Assembly (NCBI GenBank): GCA_964542535.1
Contig: CAZIUE010000003.1
Location: 186,001 to 250,000, forward strand
Direction of reading: 5' to 3'
Length of the DNA stretch: 64,000 nt
From: Pseudopelobacter sp964542535
GTDB taxonomy: Bacteria > Desulfobacterota > Desulfuromonadia > Geobacterales > Pseudopelobacteraceae
The translations under genes and the position numbers were made by a program. Of the stretch, positions 38,084 to 47,434 are shown piece by piece. The number at the start of each line of letters is the position of its first letter. Position 1 is the first letter of the stretch. The notes below the pieces were generated by a model, which was not told where the DNA came from, did not search any database, and saw only the letters and a program-made list of their open reading frames with translations.

Positions 38084-40492
38084 TCAGCCGGCCAGGAGCC
38101 GGTCCAGCACGCTTTTCAGCTCTGACACCCGGTAGGGCTTGGTGATCACGCCGTTAAAGCCGTAAGCCCGGTAGTCGGCCATGACCGGATCGGTGGAATA
38201 GCCGCTGGACACCACGGCCGGCACCGCCTGATCTATCCGGCGCAAACGGGCGACGGCCTCCCTGCCGCCCATGCCGCCCGGAATGGTGAGATCCATCAGC
38301 ACGGCTGAAAAGGGGCGTCCCGCTTCGGCCGCCCGGCGGTACAGTTCCAGGGCCTCGGCGCCGTCCCGGGCGAATTCCGCCCCATACCCCAGGTAGGCCA
38401 GCATCTCGCCGGCCACATCCCGGATACTCTGCTCGTCGTCCATGACCAGAATCGTCCCCCTCCCCGTCTCCACGGCCGTTTCCCGGGGAGCCTCCGACAG
38501 CCGGGAGCCGGCCAGGGCGGGAAGGTGGATCACGAAGCAGGTCCCGCCCCCCTGACGGGGATGAACGGCGATATGGCCGTCGTGGTTTCTGATGATGGAA
38601 TAGACCGTTGCCAGGCCAAGCCCCGTGCCGTTCTGCTTGGTGCTGAAGTAGGGATCGAAAATGCGCGGCAGGATTTCATCGGGGATCCCCTCTCCCCGGT
38701 CGCTGACGCTGATGCGCACGTGGGCGCCGGCCGGCAGCGGGTGGCAGGAGGCGCTGTCCAGCACCACGTTGGCGCAGCTGATCTCGATTTCCCCCCCGCC
38801 CGGCATGGCCTGATCCGCGTTCAGCACCAGGTTGTTGACCACCTGGCCGATCTGACCCTCGTCCGCCTCCACCGGAAACAGGTCTTCGGGCAGGTCGAAG
38901 CGGCAGCGCGCGCGGGAACCGGACAGGGTGAAAGCCGCCGCTTCCCGGAGGATCGGGGCCAGGGAGAGGGGTGTGCGTACCGGCGCGCCGCCACGGGAGA
39001 AGGTCAGGAGCTGCTGGGTCAACCCCCTGGCCCGCAGGGCGGCCCGCTCCGCCGCGTCCAGGTTCCTGCTCAGCCGGTCCCCCCCGGAAACCAGCATCCT
39101 GGCCAGGGACAGGTTTCCCAGAATGGCGGTCAACAGGTTGTTGAAGTCATGGGCTATGCCGCCGGCCAGGACGCCGATGGACTCCAGGCGCTGGGCATTG
39201 GACAGCTCCTCCTCCATCTTCTTCTTGCCGGTGATGTCGCGGAACACCAGCGCCACCCCCACCAGCCTGCTCGCGCTGTCCCGGATCGGCGCGACGCTGT
39301 CCGCGATCAGCCGTTCCCGCCCGTCCCTCGCCAGCAGCAGGCTGTTATCGGCAAGTTCGACGCAGCCGCCCCCCTTGAGCACCTGTTCCACCGGGCTGGG
39401 CCGCCGGTGACGGCTTACGGCATCCACGACGTGGAAGACCTCTTCGAAATCCCTGCCCCGGGCCTGCTCCTGCTTCCAGCCGGTCAGTTCCTCGGCCACC
39501 CGGTTGAGCAGCTGCACCCTCCCCTCCATATCGGTGGTGATCACCCCGTCACCGATGGAGCGGAGCGTCACGGCCAGGCGTTCCTTCTCCATGGCCAGCT
39601 CATCGGCCGCCAGCCTGGTCTCGGTGACGTCCATGAGGATGCCCTGGTAGTGGCTGACGACCCCCCATTCGTCCCGCTCCGCCGTTGTGCGGTCATCCAC
39701 CCAGCGCACCTGGCCGGAGCAAGTGACGATGCGGTACTGCTGGGAAAAGCTGTCGCAACCGTCGGCGCCATGACCGCGCAGTTCGGCCCGAACCCGCTCC
39801 AGATCGTCGGGATGAATCAGATCGGCAAAAGAAACCTTCCCGGAGAGCAGTTCATCCGGAGCATACCCGAAGCGGCTAACGTTTTCCGAGACAAATTCCA
39901 CCGGCCATCCCCGGGCCGCCTTCCAGCGAAACAGCGTGACCGGGCTGTTTTCCACCACCAGACTGGCCCGACGGGCCTGTTTGCTGGACAGCCCCATCCT
40001 GCCGACCATTTCCGCCAGGCGGCAGAGAAACTCCATCACCAGACGCACGCGCTCTTCGCTGACAACGGGCACCCGGGCCAGCGCCTCCAGATAGGAGACT
40101 TCGTCGAAACCGAATTCAGCAGCCTGGCGCTTGAAAAACGCCATATCGGGCGGCGCCAGCAGGAACTGCCCCGAATACAGGTTTCCCACCTGTCGGCCGG
40201 CCACCACCAGGGGGACCGCCACGTCCACCAGACCGTTTCCGCAGGCGTACATGCTGTACCCCTCACCCCGGAGCAGCTTGCCGGACAGGTAGATGTCGCT
40301 CTCCCGGCAGCGGACGGCGCTGCCGCTGGCGACACGGTGAAAGCGGGTGCAGATATCCTGCCAACCGGTGGCGATCAGGATCCTCCCCTCCATGTCGAGA
40401 ATGGCGGTCACGAATCCGGTCAAACGGGTGAACACCTCGCACAGCGAGCGGAGTTCGTCGATGTCGATCAGCTCGTCAATCGTAAAGGCCAT
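38084..40492 (-). CDS. Hybrid histidine kinase with N-terminal PocR sensory domain
   Basis: An 802-residue soluble kinase, start at ATG 40492 behind AAGGGG. Order: PocR domain (about 1-170; conserved ATGWQDICTRFHR, CRESD and YACGNGLVDVAVPLVVAG), PAS 1 (about 195-310), PAS 2 (about 320-430), HisKA with His448 in GGIAHDFNNLLTAILGN, HATPase (NLVLNADQAMPGGG, DRGEGIP, NGTGLGLATVYSI) and a receiver (LVMDDEQSIRD, VLMDLTIPGG). PocR domains are thought to bind small hydrocarbon-like ligands such as 1,2-propanediol. No cognate regulator is adjacent. Convergent with the FmdE-like gene, 5 bases away. Confidence 0.92.
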   Translation of the reverse strand: MAFTIDELIDIDELRSLCEVFTRLTGFVTAILDMEGRILIATGWQDICTRFHRVASGSAVRCRESDIYLSGKLLRGEGYSMYACGNGLVDVAVPLVVAGRQVGNLYSGQFLLAPPDMAFFKRQAAEFGFDEVSYLEALARVPVVSEERVRLVMEFLCRLAEMVGRMGLSSKQARRASLVVENSPVTLFRWKAARGWPVEFVSENVSRFGYAPDELLSGKVSFADLIHPDDLERVRAELRGHGADGCDSFSQQYRIVTCSGQVRWVDDRTTAERDEWGVVSHYQGILMDVTETRLAADELAMEKERLAVTLRSIGDGVITTDMEGRVQLLNRVAEELTGWKQEQARGRDFEEVFHVVDAVSRHRRPSPVEQVLKGGGCVELADNSLLLARDGRERLIADSVAPIRDSASRLVGVALVFRDITGKKKMEEELSNAQRLESIGVLAGGIAHDFNNLLTAILGNLSLARMLVSGGDRLSRNLDAAERAALRARGLTQQLLTFSRGGAPVRTPLSLAPILREAAAFTLSGSRARCRFDLPEDLFPVEADEGQIGQVVNNLVLNADQAMPGGGEIEISCANVVLDSASCHPLPAGAHVRISVSDRGEGIPDEILPRIFDPYFSTKQNGTGLGLATVYSIIRNHDGHIAVHPRQGGGTCFVIHLPALAGSRLSEAPRETAVETGRGTILVMDDEQSIRDVAGEMLAYLGYGAEFARDGAEALELYRRAAEAGRPFSAVLMDLTIPGGMGGREAVARLRRIDQAVPAVVSSGYSTDPVMADYRAYGFNGVITKPYRVSELKSVLDRLLAG

Positions 40493-40650
40493 AATCAAGC
40501 CCCTTGTCGTCCGAAACAACCTCACGGGATACAGACATGTGGCTACTCTACCCTGCGGTCGGCGCCAAATCAAGCTCCGGCTTTCATTAAAACAGCCGCG
40601 AACAATCGACACGCAGCCGGGGACGCCGACACCACGGATGGCTGAAAAAC

Positions 40651-40684
40651 TTGAATACGGGTGAACTTTGCCATATATATGGCA
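40651..40684 (+). promoter_or_regulatory. nikR promoter with overlapping 16-bp palindromic operator
   Basis: TTGAAT (40651-40656) and TATATA (40674-40679) have a 17-base spacer. The perfect palindrome TGCCATATATATGGCA (40669-40684) covers the -10 element, 35 bases before the nikR start. This is the position of an autorepression site. It is not the E. coli NikR sequence (GTATGA-N16-TCATAC), so the binding protein is inferred. Confidence 0.6.
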
Positions 40685-40719
40685 GGGCATGAACTTCACT
40701 TTATTCTGGGGGGCCATCC

Positions 40720-41139
40720 ATGGGCGAGACCATACGCTTCGGAATTTCCATTGACGACAAACTGCTGGAGAACTTTGACCAGCTGATCGAGCACAAGGGC
40801 TATGCCAATCGTTCCGAGGCGCTGCGGGATCTGATCCGGGCCTCGCTGATCGACGTGAAGTGGGAGAATGGAGAGGAGGAGATGGTCGGCACCGTAACCC
40901 TGGTATTCAACCATCATGTGCGCGACCTGTCCGACAAGCTGACCGAACACCAGCACGCCTACCACCAGCAGATCATTTCGGCGCTGCACGTGCACCTGGA
41001 TGCCCACAACTGCCTGGAGGTCCTGGTGGTGCGGGGCAAAGCCCGGGAGATCAAGAAGATCGCCGACGAACTGATCGGCGTCAAGGGAGTGAAGCACGGC
41101 AAGCTGGTCATGACCGCCACCGGCCACGACCTGCACTGA
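40720..41139 (+). CDS. nikR: Nickel-responsive transcriptional regulator NikR
   Basis: A 139-residue ribbon-helix-helix regulator. The N-terminal RHH domain is ETIRFGISIDDKLLENFDQ with the helix ANRSEALRDLIR. The C-terminal ACT-like domain keeps the four high-affinity nickel ligands, His79, His90, His92 and Cys98 (equivalent to E. coli His76, His87, His89, Cys95). It should repress nickel uptake or related genes when nickel is plentiful. Its own promoter carries a palindrome over the -10 box. No nickel transporter or hydrogenase is in the window. Confidence 0.96.
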   Translation: MGETIRFGISIDDKLLENFDQLIEHKGYANRSEALRDLIRASLIDVKWENGEEEMVGTVTLVFNHHVRDLSDKLTEHQHAYHQQIISALHVHLDAHNCLEVLVVRGKAREIKKIADELIGVKGVKHGKLVMTATGHDLH

Positions 41140-41223
41140 GGCGCCTCAACCGCCCCAACGGACGCGGCGGCATCCCGCGCTCCCCCCACCTCATCGGTTC
41201 GCTCCGCCCCACGCGGGCGGAGG

Positions 41224-42609
41224 CTAGCCGACCTCCTCGTATTCCCTGATCCGGAACTCGGCCCCCAGCGACTCGGCGAGCCTGCGACAGGCTTCCATAT
41301 CCACCCCCGGCACGGTGACGGCGCTGGCCACCACCCGGGGGATGTACCGTTGCGCCTGGCGGATGAAGTCGCACACCCCGGCAAAGCCGGCTTCGCCAAA
41401 GGGGGTGGAGCAGAGACGGACGTAGGTCGGAGCATCGGGCGCATTGAGGCTGACCGAGACGCAGTCCACCAGGCCGGCCAGTTCGGGCAGGATATCCCGT
41501 CCATGGACGAGGCTGGCCTGGCCGTCGGTGTTGATGCGGATACGGTAGCCGCGCCCCTTCAGTTCGGTTGCCACCTGCTTGACCAGATCCAGCCGGAGCA
41601 GCGACTCGCCGAAGCCGCAGAACACGATCTCGTCCACCTCGGGATCAGGTGTGCCGATGGCCGCCATTACCTCGGAAAAGGACGGTTCGGTGTCCAGCAG
41701 CAGGTTGTGTCCCTTGACAACGAAATCGTCGAACTTGGCGCAGAAAGAGCAGCGGTTGGAGCAGCGGTTGGTGACGTTCAGGTAGAGGGAGTTGCGGATG
41801 CGGTAGGCAATACGGCCAGCCTGGTCCCAGACCCGGATGCCGAACAGGTCCCCTGCGTTTTTGGTGGTGATGCGCCCCACGTCTTCCAGGGTCAGCCCCT
41901 TCAGCTCGGCCACCCGCCGGGCAGCGAGCCGCACGTGGGCCGGCTCGTTGCGCGTGCCGCGGTGGGGAACCGGGGTCAGGTAGGGGCAATCGGTCTCCAC
42001 CAGCATGCGGTCGATACTGGTAACCCGCACCACCTGCCGCAATGCGTCGTTGGAGGGATAGGTGATGGTGCCGGGGATGGAGACGTACAGCCCCATGGCG
42101 ATGGCCTCGGCGGCCAGAGCCGCGTCGCCGGAGAAGCAGTGCAGCACGCCCCGGCTGGTCCCTTCCCGGCGCAGGCACGCCATCACCCGCTCGTGGGCGT
42201 CCCGATCGTGGATGATCACCGGTTTGTCCAGCTCCCGCGCCAGGCGCAGCAGACGCCGGAACACCTGCTCCTGCACGTCCCGTGGGGAACGGTCGCGGTA
42301 GAAATCCAGCCCGATCTCGCCGATGGCCACCACCTTGGAGCTGGAGAGGGCCAGGCGCCGGATCTCCCCGTACCACTCCTCGGTCACCTGACCGGCGTCA
42401 TGGGGGTGAACCCCCACGGCTGCGTAGAGCTGGGGATATCGCTCCGCCAATGCCACCGACTGGCGACTGGTTTCAACGTCGGTGCCGACCACCAGGATGG
42501 CGGCCACACCGGCATCGGCGGCCCGTTGCAGCATGGCTTCAAAGTCGTCGTCGTAGTCCGGGTAGTAGATGTGGGCGTGGGAGTCGATCAGAACGGGTGT
42601 ATGTTGCAT
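41224..42609 (-). CDS. TatD-family nuclease fused to a radical SAM domain
   Basis: A 461-residue fusion. Residues 1-255 are a TatD DNase-like metal hydrolase: DSHAHIYYP (metal His pair), AAVGVHPHDA, AIGEIGLDFYRDRSP, VIIHDRDAHERV, GVLHCFSGD and VETDCPYL. Residues about 275-461 are a radical SAM domain with the [4Fe-4S] motif CSNRCSFC, then VFCGFGESLLRLD and a strand-rich remainder. Both halves look intact. Each is a common family, but the fusion suggests a dedicated RNA or DNA end modification or repair step; the reaction is unknown. Start at ATG 42609. Only 84 bases separate its stop from nikR. Confidence 0.92.
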   Translation of the reverse strand: MQHTPVLIDSHAHIYYPDYDDDFEAMLQRAADAGVAAILVVGTDVETSRQSVALAERYPQLYAAVGVHPHDAGQVTEEWYGEIRRLALSSSKVVAIGEIGLDFYRDRSPRDVQEQVFRRLLRLARELDKPVIIHDRDAHERVMACLRREGTSRGVLHCFSGDAALAAEAIAMGLYVSIPGTITYPSNDALRQVVRVTSIDRMLVETDCPYLTPVPHRGTRNEPAHVRLAARRVAELKGLTLEDVGRITTKNAGDLFGIRVWDQAGRIAYRIRNSLYLNVTNRCSNRCSFCAKFDDFVVKGHNLLLDTEPSFSEVMAAIGTPDPEVDEIVFCGFGESLLRLDLVKQVATELKGRGYRIRINTDGQASLVHGRDILPELAGLVDCVSVSLNAPDAPTYVRLCSTPFGEAGFAGVCDFIRQAQRYIPRVVASAVTVPGVDMEACRRLAESLGAEFRIREYEEVG

Positions 42610-42650
42610 TGCATGTTTCCTTTACCTTGTACCTGAAAACGGCAATCCAT

Positions 42651-42780
42651 CTCACGCAACGACGCGAAGACGCAAAGAAATCAAACAGTTGTTAACCAAT
42701 GGCGCTTCACCACGCAGGTGATTCACGCGTTTTGCATATCCATCCGTTTTTCTTCGCGAGCTTCGTGACTTCGCGTGAAT
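42651..42780. repeat. Dispersed imperfect inverted repeat (GACGCGAAGACGCAAAG type)
   Basis: The arm ACGCAACGACGCGAAGACGC with AAAGAAA (about 42654-42680) and a diverged inverse copy TTCTTCGCGAGCTTCGTGAC with TTCGCGTGA (about 42750-42779) flank 70 bases of unrelated DNA. The type is common in intergenic regions of many bacteria. It fills most of the gap between the TatD fusion and truD. Confidence 0.6.
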
Positions 42781-42884
42781 ACTGAATTATTCAGGTTTTA
42801 TGCGATCTTGCGCTGGGACGGTGAAGGTGAGTAGCCGTAACGCCTGGAGGACAAATCGAGCGAACTATTAGTATCAGTATCGTC

Positions 42885-44096
42885 TCAAAACGTCTTGGTC
42901 AGCTCCCGCAGCACCGAGGTGGCGTAGCTCCCCCGGGGAAGGGTGAACTCCAGGCGCAGGTCATCACCCTCAAGGGCGCAGGAACAGTCGCCCAGCGGCA
43001 CCCGCAGCGGCCTGCGCTCCCCCTCCAGAGTCGGATTCCCCTTCGTCTGAAAGCAATCCGGGGTGATCCCGGCTTCCGCCAGCACCCGTTCTTCCATAGC
43101 CAGCACCTCCCCTCCGGGGAGTTTCATCCTGGGGCCGAACATCGGGCCCGTGGGAGAGATCTCGAACCGATCGGCCCGGGACTGATCCTGCTCCGCATCC
43201 TCCACCAGAAAACAGGCGCCGTTGACATGCTTCCAGGCCAGATCCCCCCTGAGGAGTCGGTGGAGAGAGTCGAGACGCTGTTCCACCACCCGGTCGAAGA
43301 GATGGGACTGGAAGGCGGAGAGATAGAGCCGCCTCAGACGGGGGTGGACGGCGCCAAAGGCTTTTTCCCAGGCGTCCGGCCGGGCCGCCAGGCGCCTCAG
43401 CACCTCTCGCTCAGCGTTGCAGTGGCGCGGCAGCAGGCGCAGCGCCTCTCCGAGGTTTCCCCGCTGATACGCCTCCACGGCCGAGCGCCACTGGTCGTCG
43501 CGCAGTGCCTCAGGGTCTCCCATGAGCAGGTCCACGGCCCCCTTCCAGTCTCCTTGCAGCATGGCGGCGCCGATCAGGTGGGAAGTGCCCTGGGCTCCGT
43601 AGCGCTGAAAACCGAAACGGTTGGGCACTCCCCGCTCCTCCAGCACCTTGAGTACGGCCAATGCGGAGGAGAGGGTCCCGGCAGTGACGTTCCGCACGAC
43701 CAGATTGAAACGGTTGCCCTTGAGGTGCCCCAACTTAAGCTTGTTGGTGTGGCGCACTGCCGAAAGTACGCGCACCCCCTTGATGCTCAGTGCGGCGGCA
43801 TCCTCGGGGCAGACCCGGGGAAGGGAGAGGGTCTGACGGGTGACGCCGACGCTGTCCTTCATGCCGGCGTAGCCGATCTCCCGCTCCGGCAGGTTTAAGC
43901 CGCGGGCGATCAGACGTATGGCCTCCAGCGTGGTCAGGCAGCGCTTCTCGATGGAGAGGAAAAGATGCTCGCCGGAACCGCACGGCTCATAGGCCGGGAT
44001 CTCGGTGACGATGAAATCGTCGGGCGACTGTTTGATCATTCCGCCGATTCCCGGAAGATGGGCGGTCAGATAGCTCCCTGGGGCATGATCGAGCAC
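42885..44096 (-). CDS. truD: tRNA pseudouridine(13) synthase TruD
   Basis: A 403-residue TruD that converts U13 of tRNA-Glu to pseudouridine. Start at GTG 44096 behind GGGAG. Signature motifs: IKQSPDDFIVTEIP, the catalytic aspartate about residue 81 in IGYAGMKDSVGVTRQ, LKLGHLKGNRFNLVVRN and NRFGFQRYG; the TRUD insertion domain covers about 160-320. It is 13 bases downstream of trmL, so both tRNA-modification genes form one operon. Confidence 0.96.
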   Translation of the reverse strand: MLDHAPGSYLTAHLPGIGGMIKQSPDDFIVTEIPAYEPCGSGEHLFLSIEKRCLTTLEAIRLIARGLNLPEREIGYAGMKDSVGVTRQTLSLPRVCPEDAAALSIKGVRVLSAVRHTNKLKLGHLKGNRFNLVVRNVTAGTLSSALAVLKVLEERGVPNRFGFQRYGAQGTSHLIGAAMLQGDWKGAVDLLMGDPEALRDDQWRSAVEAYQRGNLGEALRLLPRHCNAEREVLRRLAARPDAWEKAFGAVHPRLRRLYLSAFQSHLFDRVVEQRLDSLHRLLRGDLAWKHVNGACFLVEDAEQDQSRADRFEISPTGPMFGPRMKLPGGEVLAMEERVLAEAGITPDCFQTKGNPTLEGERRPLRVPLGDCSCALEGDDLRLEFTLPRGSYATSVLRELTKTF

Positions 44097-44109
44097 GTTT
44101 CCGCTCCCT

Positions 44110-44583
44110 TCAGGCGATCTGCCCGGTTTGACGCAGTGCCTCGTAGAGGACGATGCCGGCCGAGGTGGAGAGGTTCAGGCTGCGCACCGCGTTGGCAGGC
44201 ATGGGGATGGTGATGGCTGTCTCGGCGTGTTGCTCCAGAATCTCGGCCGGAAGCCCCCTGGTCTCCTTGCCGAACACGATGAAATCGCCGGGCCTGAAAT
44301 CCGCCGCAAGATAGCTCCGGCCCGCCTTGGTGCTGAGATAGAAGAAGCGTCCTTGGGGAAAGGCCTGCCAGAGCTGCTCCAGCCCCTGCCAGAGCCGCAA
44401 GCTGACGCTCCCCCAGTAGTCCAGGCCGGCACGTTTCAGCTGGCGGTCGTCGATGGAGAAGCCCAGCGGCTCCACCAGGTGCAGCACGGCTCCGGTGGCG
44501 GCGCACAAACGGGCGATATTGCCGGTATTGGGGGGAATTTCCGGTTCCACCAGAACGATGTTGAAGGGAACGGTTTGGGGCAC
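44110..44583 (-). CDS. trmL: tRNA (cytidine/uridine-34 2'-O)-methyltransferase TrmL
   Basis: A 157-residue SPOUT methyltransferase that methylates the ribose at the wobble position 34 of leucine tRNAs. Start at GTG 44583 behind GAGGAGTGCC. SPOUT motifs: VEPEIPPNTGNIARLCAATG, IVFGKETRGLP and the knot IPMPANAVRSLNLSTSAGI. Length equals the family. First gene of the trmL-truD operon. A tRNA-Leu gene lies 3.5 kb away but is not linked in transcription. Confidence 0.95.
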   Translation of the reverse strand: MPQTVPFNIVLVEPEIPPNTGNIARLCAATGAVLHLVEPLGFSIDDRQLKRAGLDYWGSVSLRLWQGLEQLWQAFPQGRFFYLSTKAGRSYLAADFRPGDFIVFGKETRGLPAEILEQHAETAITIPMPANAVRSLNLSTSAGIVLYEALRQTGQIA

Positions 44584-44697
44584 GGCACTCCTCTCGGAAA
44601 AAACAGCGACACGGTTTCGTCCAGACTGGCAAGCTGCACAGGATAGCCCAGTTCCATCCCAAAAGCAACCGCCCGGAACCGCTAACCGTTCAATCGC

Positions 44698-44726
44698 TTG
44701 CGTTTTTTAGCGTCAGGGACTATTAT
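44698..44726 (+). promoter_or_regulatory. Predicted sigma-70 promoter of serA
   Basis: TTGCGT (44698-44703), 17-base spacer, TATTAT (44721-44726), about 70 bases before the serA start. Confidence 0.5.
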
Positions 44727-44797
44727 TCCGCTTTACTTTAACCCGAAGACGCGCCGCTGGCGCCCCGATTCGGGTGACATCACACGTGAGGCATACA

Positions 44798-46417
44798 ATG
44801 AGAATTATCGTAACGGATGAGGTTTCCGCCGAAGGCCTGGCACTGTTGACCCAGGACCCGCGCGTTCAGCTTGACGTCAGGCTGGGACTGAGCAAGGAGC
44901 AGCTGCTGGAGATTCTGGGAGAATACGACGTCATCATCACCCGCAGCGGCACCTCGGTTGACCGGGACGTGCTGGATGCGGGCAAACGGCTCAAGATCGT
45001 GGCCCGGGCAGGGGTCGGGATCGACAACGTTGACGTGGAATACGCCAGCTCCAAGGGGGTGATCGTCATCAACGCCCCCTTCGGCAACACCAACAGCGCC
45101 GCCGAACATGCCCTGGCCCTGCTCATGACCTTCTGCCGCAACATCACCACGGCCAACACCAGCCTGAAGTCCGGCCAGTGGAAGCGGGCCCCCTTCACCG
45201 GCTATGAACTCAAGGGGAAGGTTGCCGGCGTCATCGGCTTGGGCAAGGTCGGGGGCCGGGTGGCCACGCGGCTCAAGGCCTTCGAATGCGAGGTGCTGGC
45301 CTGCGACCCCTACGTGTCGGTGAAACGGGCCCATGACCTGGGGGTCAAGCTGGTCTCCCACGACGAGATCTACAAGAACTGCGACATCATCACCCTGCAC
45401 ATCCCGCTCAATGACGAGACCCGCGACATGATTTCCCAGCGGGAATTCGGCTTGATGAAGAGCGGCGTGATCATCATCAACGCGGCCCGGGGCGGCATCA
45501 TCAACGAGCAGGCTCTGCTGGACAACCTCAACTCCGGCAAGGTGCTGGGAGGCGGCGTGGACGTGTGGAGCGAGGAGCCCCCCAAGTCGGACCTGCTCCA
45601 GCAGCTGATCGGCCACGAGCGGCTGGTGGTCACCCCCCACCTGGGGGCCAACACCCACGAGGCCCAGATCAACGTGGCGGTGGACGTCTCACGGGAGATC
45701 GTCAACTACCTGGACGACAAGCCGCTGGAAAGCGCCGTCAACATTCCCCGCTTCGACATGGCCCTCATGGACCAGATGCGCCCCTTCCTCAACCTGATGA
45801 ACGTGATCTGCGAAATCGGGGTTCAGCTCCTGGACAACAACGTGGACAGGGTCAGCTTCGGCTACAACGGCACCATCGCCCACTACGACTGCACCCCCCT
45901 GACGGTCACCGGCCTCTCCTCCCTGCTGAACCGGATGGTGGATCAGGACGTGAACATGGTCAACGCCACCCTGATCGCCGACCAGATGGGCATCGTGGTG
46001 GAGGAAAACAAGTCCACCGGCTGCGACGCCTTCTCCAACGTGATCACCCTGGTCATCGAGGGGGGCGGCAAGAAGCGCACCGTCTCCGGTACCCTCTTCG
46101 AGGGGGCGCCCCGCATCGTGCGCCTGCGCGACTTCTCCATCGACTTCTCACCCGAAGAGCACATGCTGCTCCTGCACTACATCGACCTCCCGGGCATGAT
46201 CGGCAAGATCGGCACCATCATGGGCAGGCACGAGATCAACATCGCCTCCATGAACCTGGGGCGCCGGGAGAAGAAGGGAGAGGCCATGGTCATCCTCTCC
46301 CTGGACTCGGCGGTCCCCCAGGAGGTTGTGGACGAGATCCGCGGCGCCACCGACGCATCCTTCATCAAGCCGCTGCACCTGAAGAGCGTCTGCTGTTCCC
46401 GCGGCCGCGGCCTCTGA
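44798..46417 (+). CDS. serA: D-3-phosphoglycerate dehydrogenase
   Basis: A 539-residue long-form SerA that oxidises 3-phosphoglycerate, the first step of serine synthesis. Start at ATG 44798 (MRIIVTDEVSAEGLALL). NAD-binding GLGKVGGRVATRLKAFE, catalytic Arg in NAARGGIINEQAL, Glu and His in the region VVTPHLGANTHEAQ. An intervening domain (about 320-450) and a C-terminal ACT domain (LLLHYIDLPGMIGKIGTIMG) for serine feedback follow. It is 16 bases upstream of lgt on the same strand. Confidence 0.97.
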   Translation: MRIIVTDEVSAEGLALLTQDPRVQLDVRLGLSKEQLLEILGEYDVIITRSGTSVDRDVLDAGKRLKIVARAGVGIDNVDVEYASSKGVIVINAPFGNTNSAAEHALALLMTFCRNITTANTSLKSGQWKRAPFTGYELKGKVAGVIGLGKVGGRVATRLKAFECEVLACDPYVSVKRAHDLGVKLVSHDEIYKNCDIITLHIPLNDETRDMISQREFGLMKSGVIIINAARGGIINEQALLDNLNSGKVLGGGVDVWSEEPPKSDLLQQLIGHERLVVTPHLGANTHEAQINVAVDVSREIVNYLDDKPLESAVNIPRFDMALMDQMRPFLNLMNVICEIGVQLLDNNVDRVSFGYNGTIAHYDCTPLTVTGLSSLLNRMVDQDVNMVNATLIADQMGIVVEENKSTGCDAFSNVITLVIEGGGKKRTVSGTLFEGAPRIVRLRDFSIDFSPEEHMLLLHYIDLPGMIGKIGTIMGRHEINIASMNLGRREKKGEAMVILSLDSAVPQEVVDEIRGATDASFIKPLHLKSVCCSRGRGL

Positions 46418-46433
46418 GGGACGGAGCGACGCC

Positions 46434-47234
46434 ATGACCTTCCCCTCCATCGACCCGGTCTTTCTCAGCATCGGCCCGCTCCAGTTCCGCTGGTACGGGC
46501 TGATGTACGTACTGAGTTTCGTCGCCACCTATTTCCTGCTCTCCGCCGAGATCAGGAGGAAGAACCATCCCTTGACCAGGGACGACCTGGCCGACCTGGT
46601 CTTTTCCGGCGCCATGGGAGTGGTCCTGGGGGGGAGGATCGGCTACATCCTCTTCTACAACCTGGACTATTACCTAGATAATCCGCTCCGCGTCTTCGCG
46701 GTCTGGGAGGGGGGGATGTCGTTCCACGGCGGGATGCTGGGGGTCCTGGCCGGCATCCTCTTCTTCGCCCGCAAGAAGGGGATGCGCTTCTTCCAGATCC
46801 TGGATATGGTCGCCCAGTGCGCCCCCATCGGTCTGGGACTGGGGAGGATCGGCAACTTCATCAACGGCGAACTCTACGGCAGGGTAACGGATCTTCCCTG
46901 GGGAATCATCTTCCCCGAAGGGGGAGAGCTGCCCCGCCATCCTTCCCAGCTCTACGAGGCGACCCTGGAAGGGGTCGTGCTGTTCCTGCTGGTGCGTCTG
47001 GCGGCCCGGAGATCGGACACCGTCGGCGTCCCCTCCTGGACCTTCTGCGCAGGGTACGGGCTGTTCCGCTGCATCGTGGAATTTTTCCGCGAACCGGATG
47101 CCCAAATCGGCACCTTTCAGGGACTCTTCTCCATGGGGCAGCTGCTCAGCCTCCCCATGTTCCTGGCCGGCACCTGCATGGTCATCCTCCTCCTCCGGCG
47201 CAAACCGGACGGTTCTACCCCCCCCACAGCATAG
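46434..47234 (+). CDS. lgt: Prolipoprotein diacylglyceryl transferase
   Basis: A 266-residue inner-membrane enzyme that adds diacylglycerol to the lipobox cysteine of prolipoproteins. Start at ATG 46434. About seven hydrophobic helices; conserved RWYGLMYVLSF, the essential HGG in EGGMSFHGGMLGVL, and the Lgt signature GRIGNFINGELYGRVTD. Length is normal. It probably shares the serA promoter. Confidence 0.97.
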   Translation: MTFPSIDPVFLSIGPLQFRWYGLMYVLSFVATYFLLSAEIRRKNHPLTRDDLADLVFSGAMGVVLGGRIGYILFYNLDYYLDNPLRVFAVWEGGMSFHGGMLGVLAGILFFARKKGMRFFQILDMVAQCAPIGLGLGRIGNFINGELYGRVTDLPWGIIFPEGGELPRHPSQLYEATLEGVVLFLLVRLAARRSDTVGVPSWTFCAGYGLFRCIVEFFREPDAQIGTFQGLFSMGQLLSLPMFLAGTCMVILLLRRKPDGSTPPTA

Positions 47235-47362
47235 CCTTTCCCGGATACGCGGCTCTCCAGCACCTCCAGCCTGGAGCGCCGCCCGGATCTTTCCTGTTCG
47301 AAGCAGCCTCACCCTCCACAGGCAGGCGGCGCCCCATGCCACGCACGACCCAACCAAGACCA

Positions 47363-47390
47363 TTGAAATTATCTCCTGTTTGGCTATAGT
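47363..47390 (+). promoter_or_regulatory. Predicted promoter of the ferritin gene
   Basis: TTGAAA (47363-47368), 16-base spacer, TATAGT (47385-47390), with the ferritin start 45 bases further on behind GAGGAG. I see no clear Fur box. Confidence 0.5.
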
Positions 47391-47434
47391 CAATCAATGC
47401 GCGACACACTATAAGCAACAGAGGAGATGCCACG

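Noticed and set aside
38525..40645. A 706-codon plus-strand frame opposite the PocR kinase
   Set aside because: Shadow of a GC-rich gene; no domain and no ribosome site.
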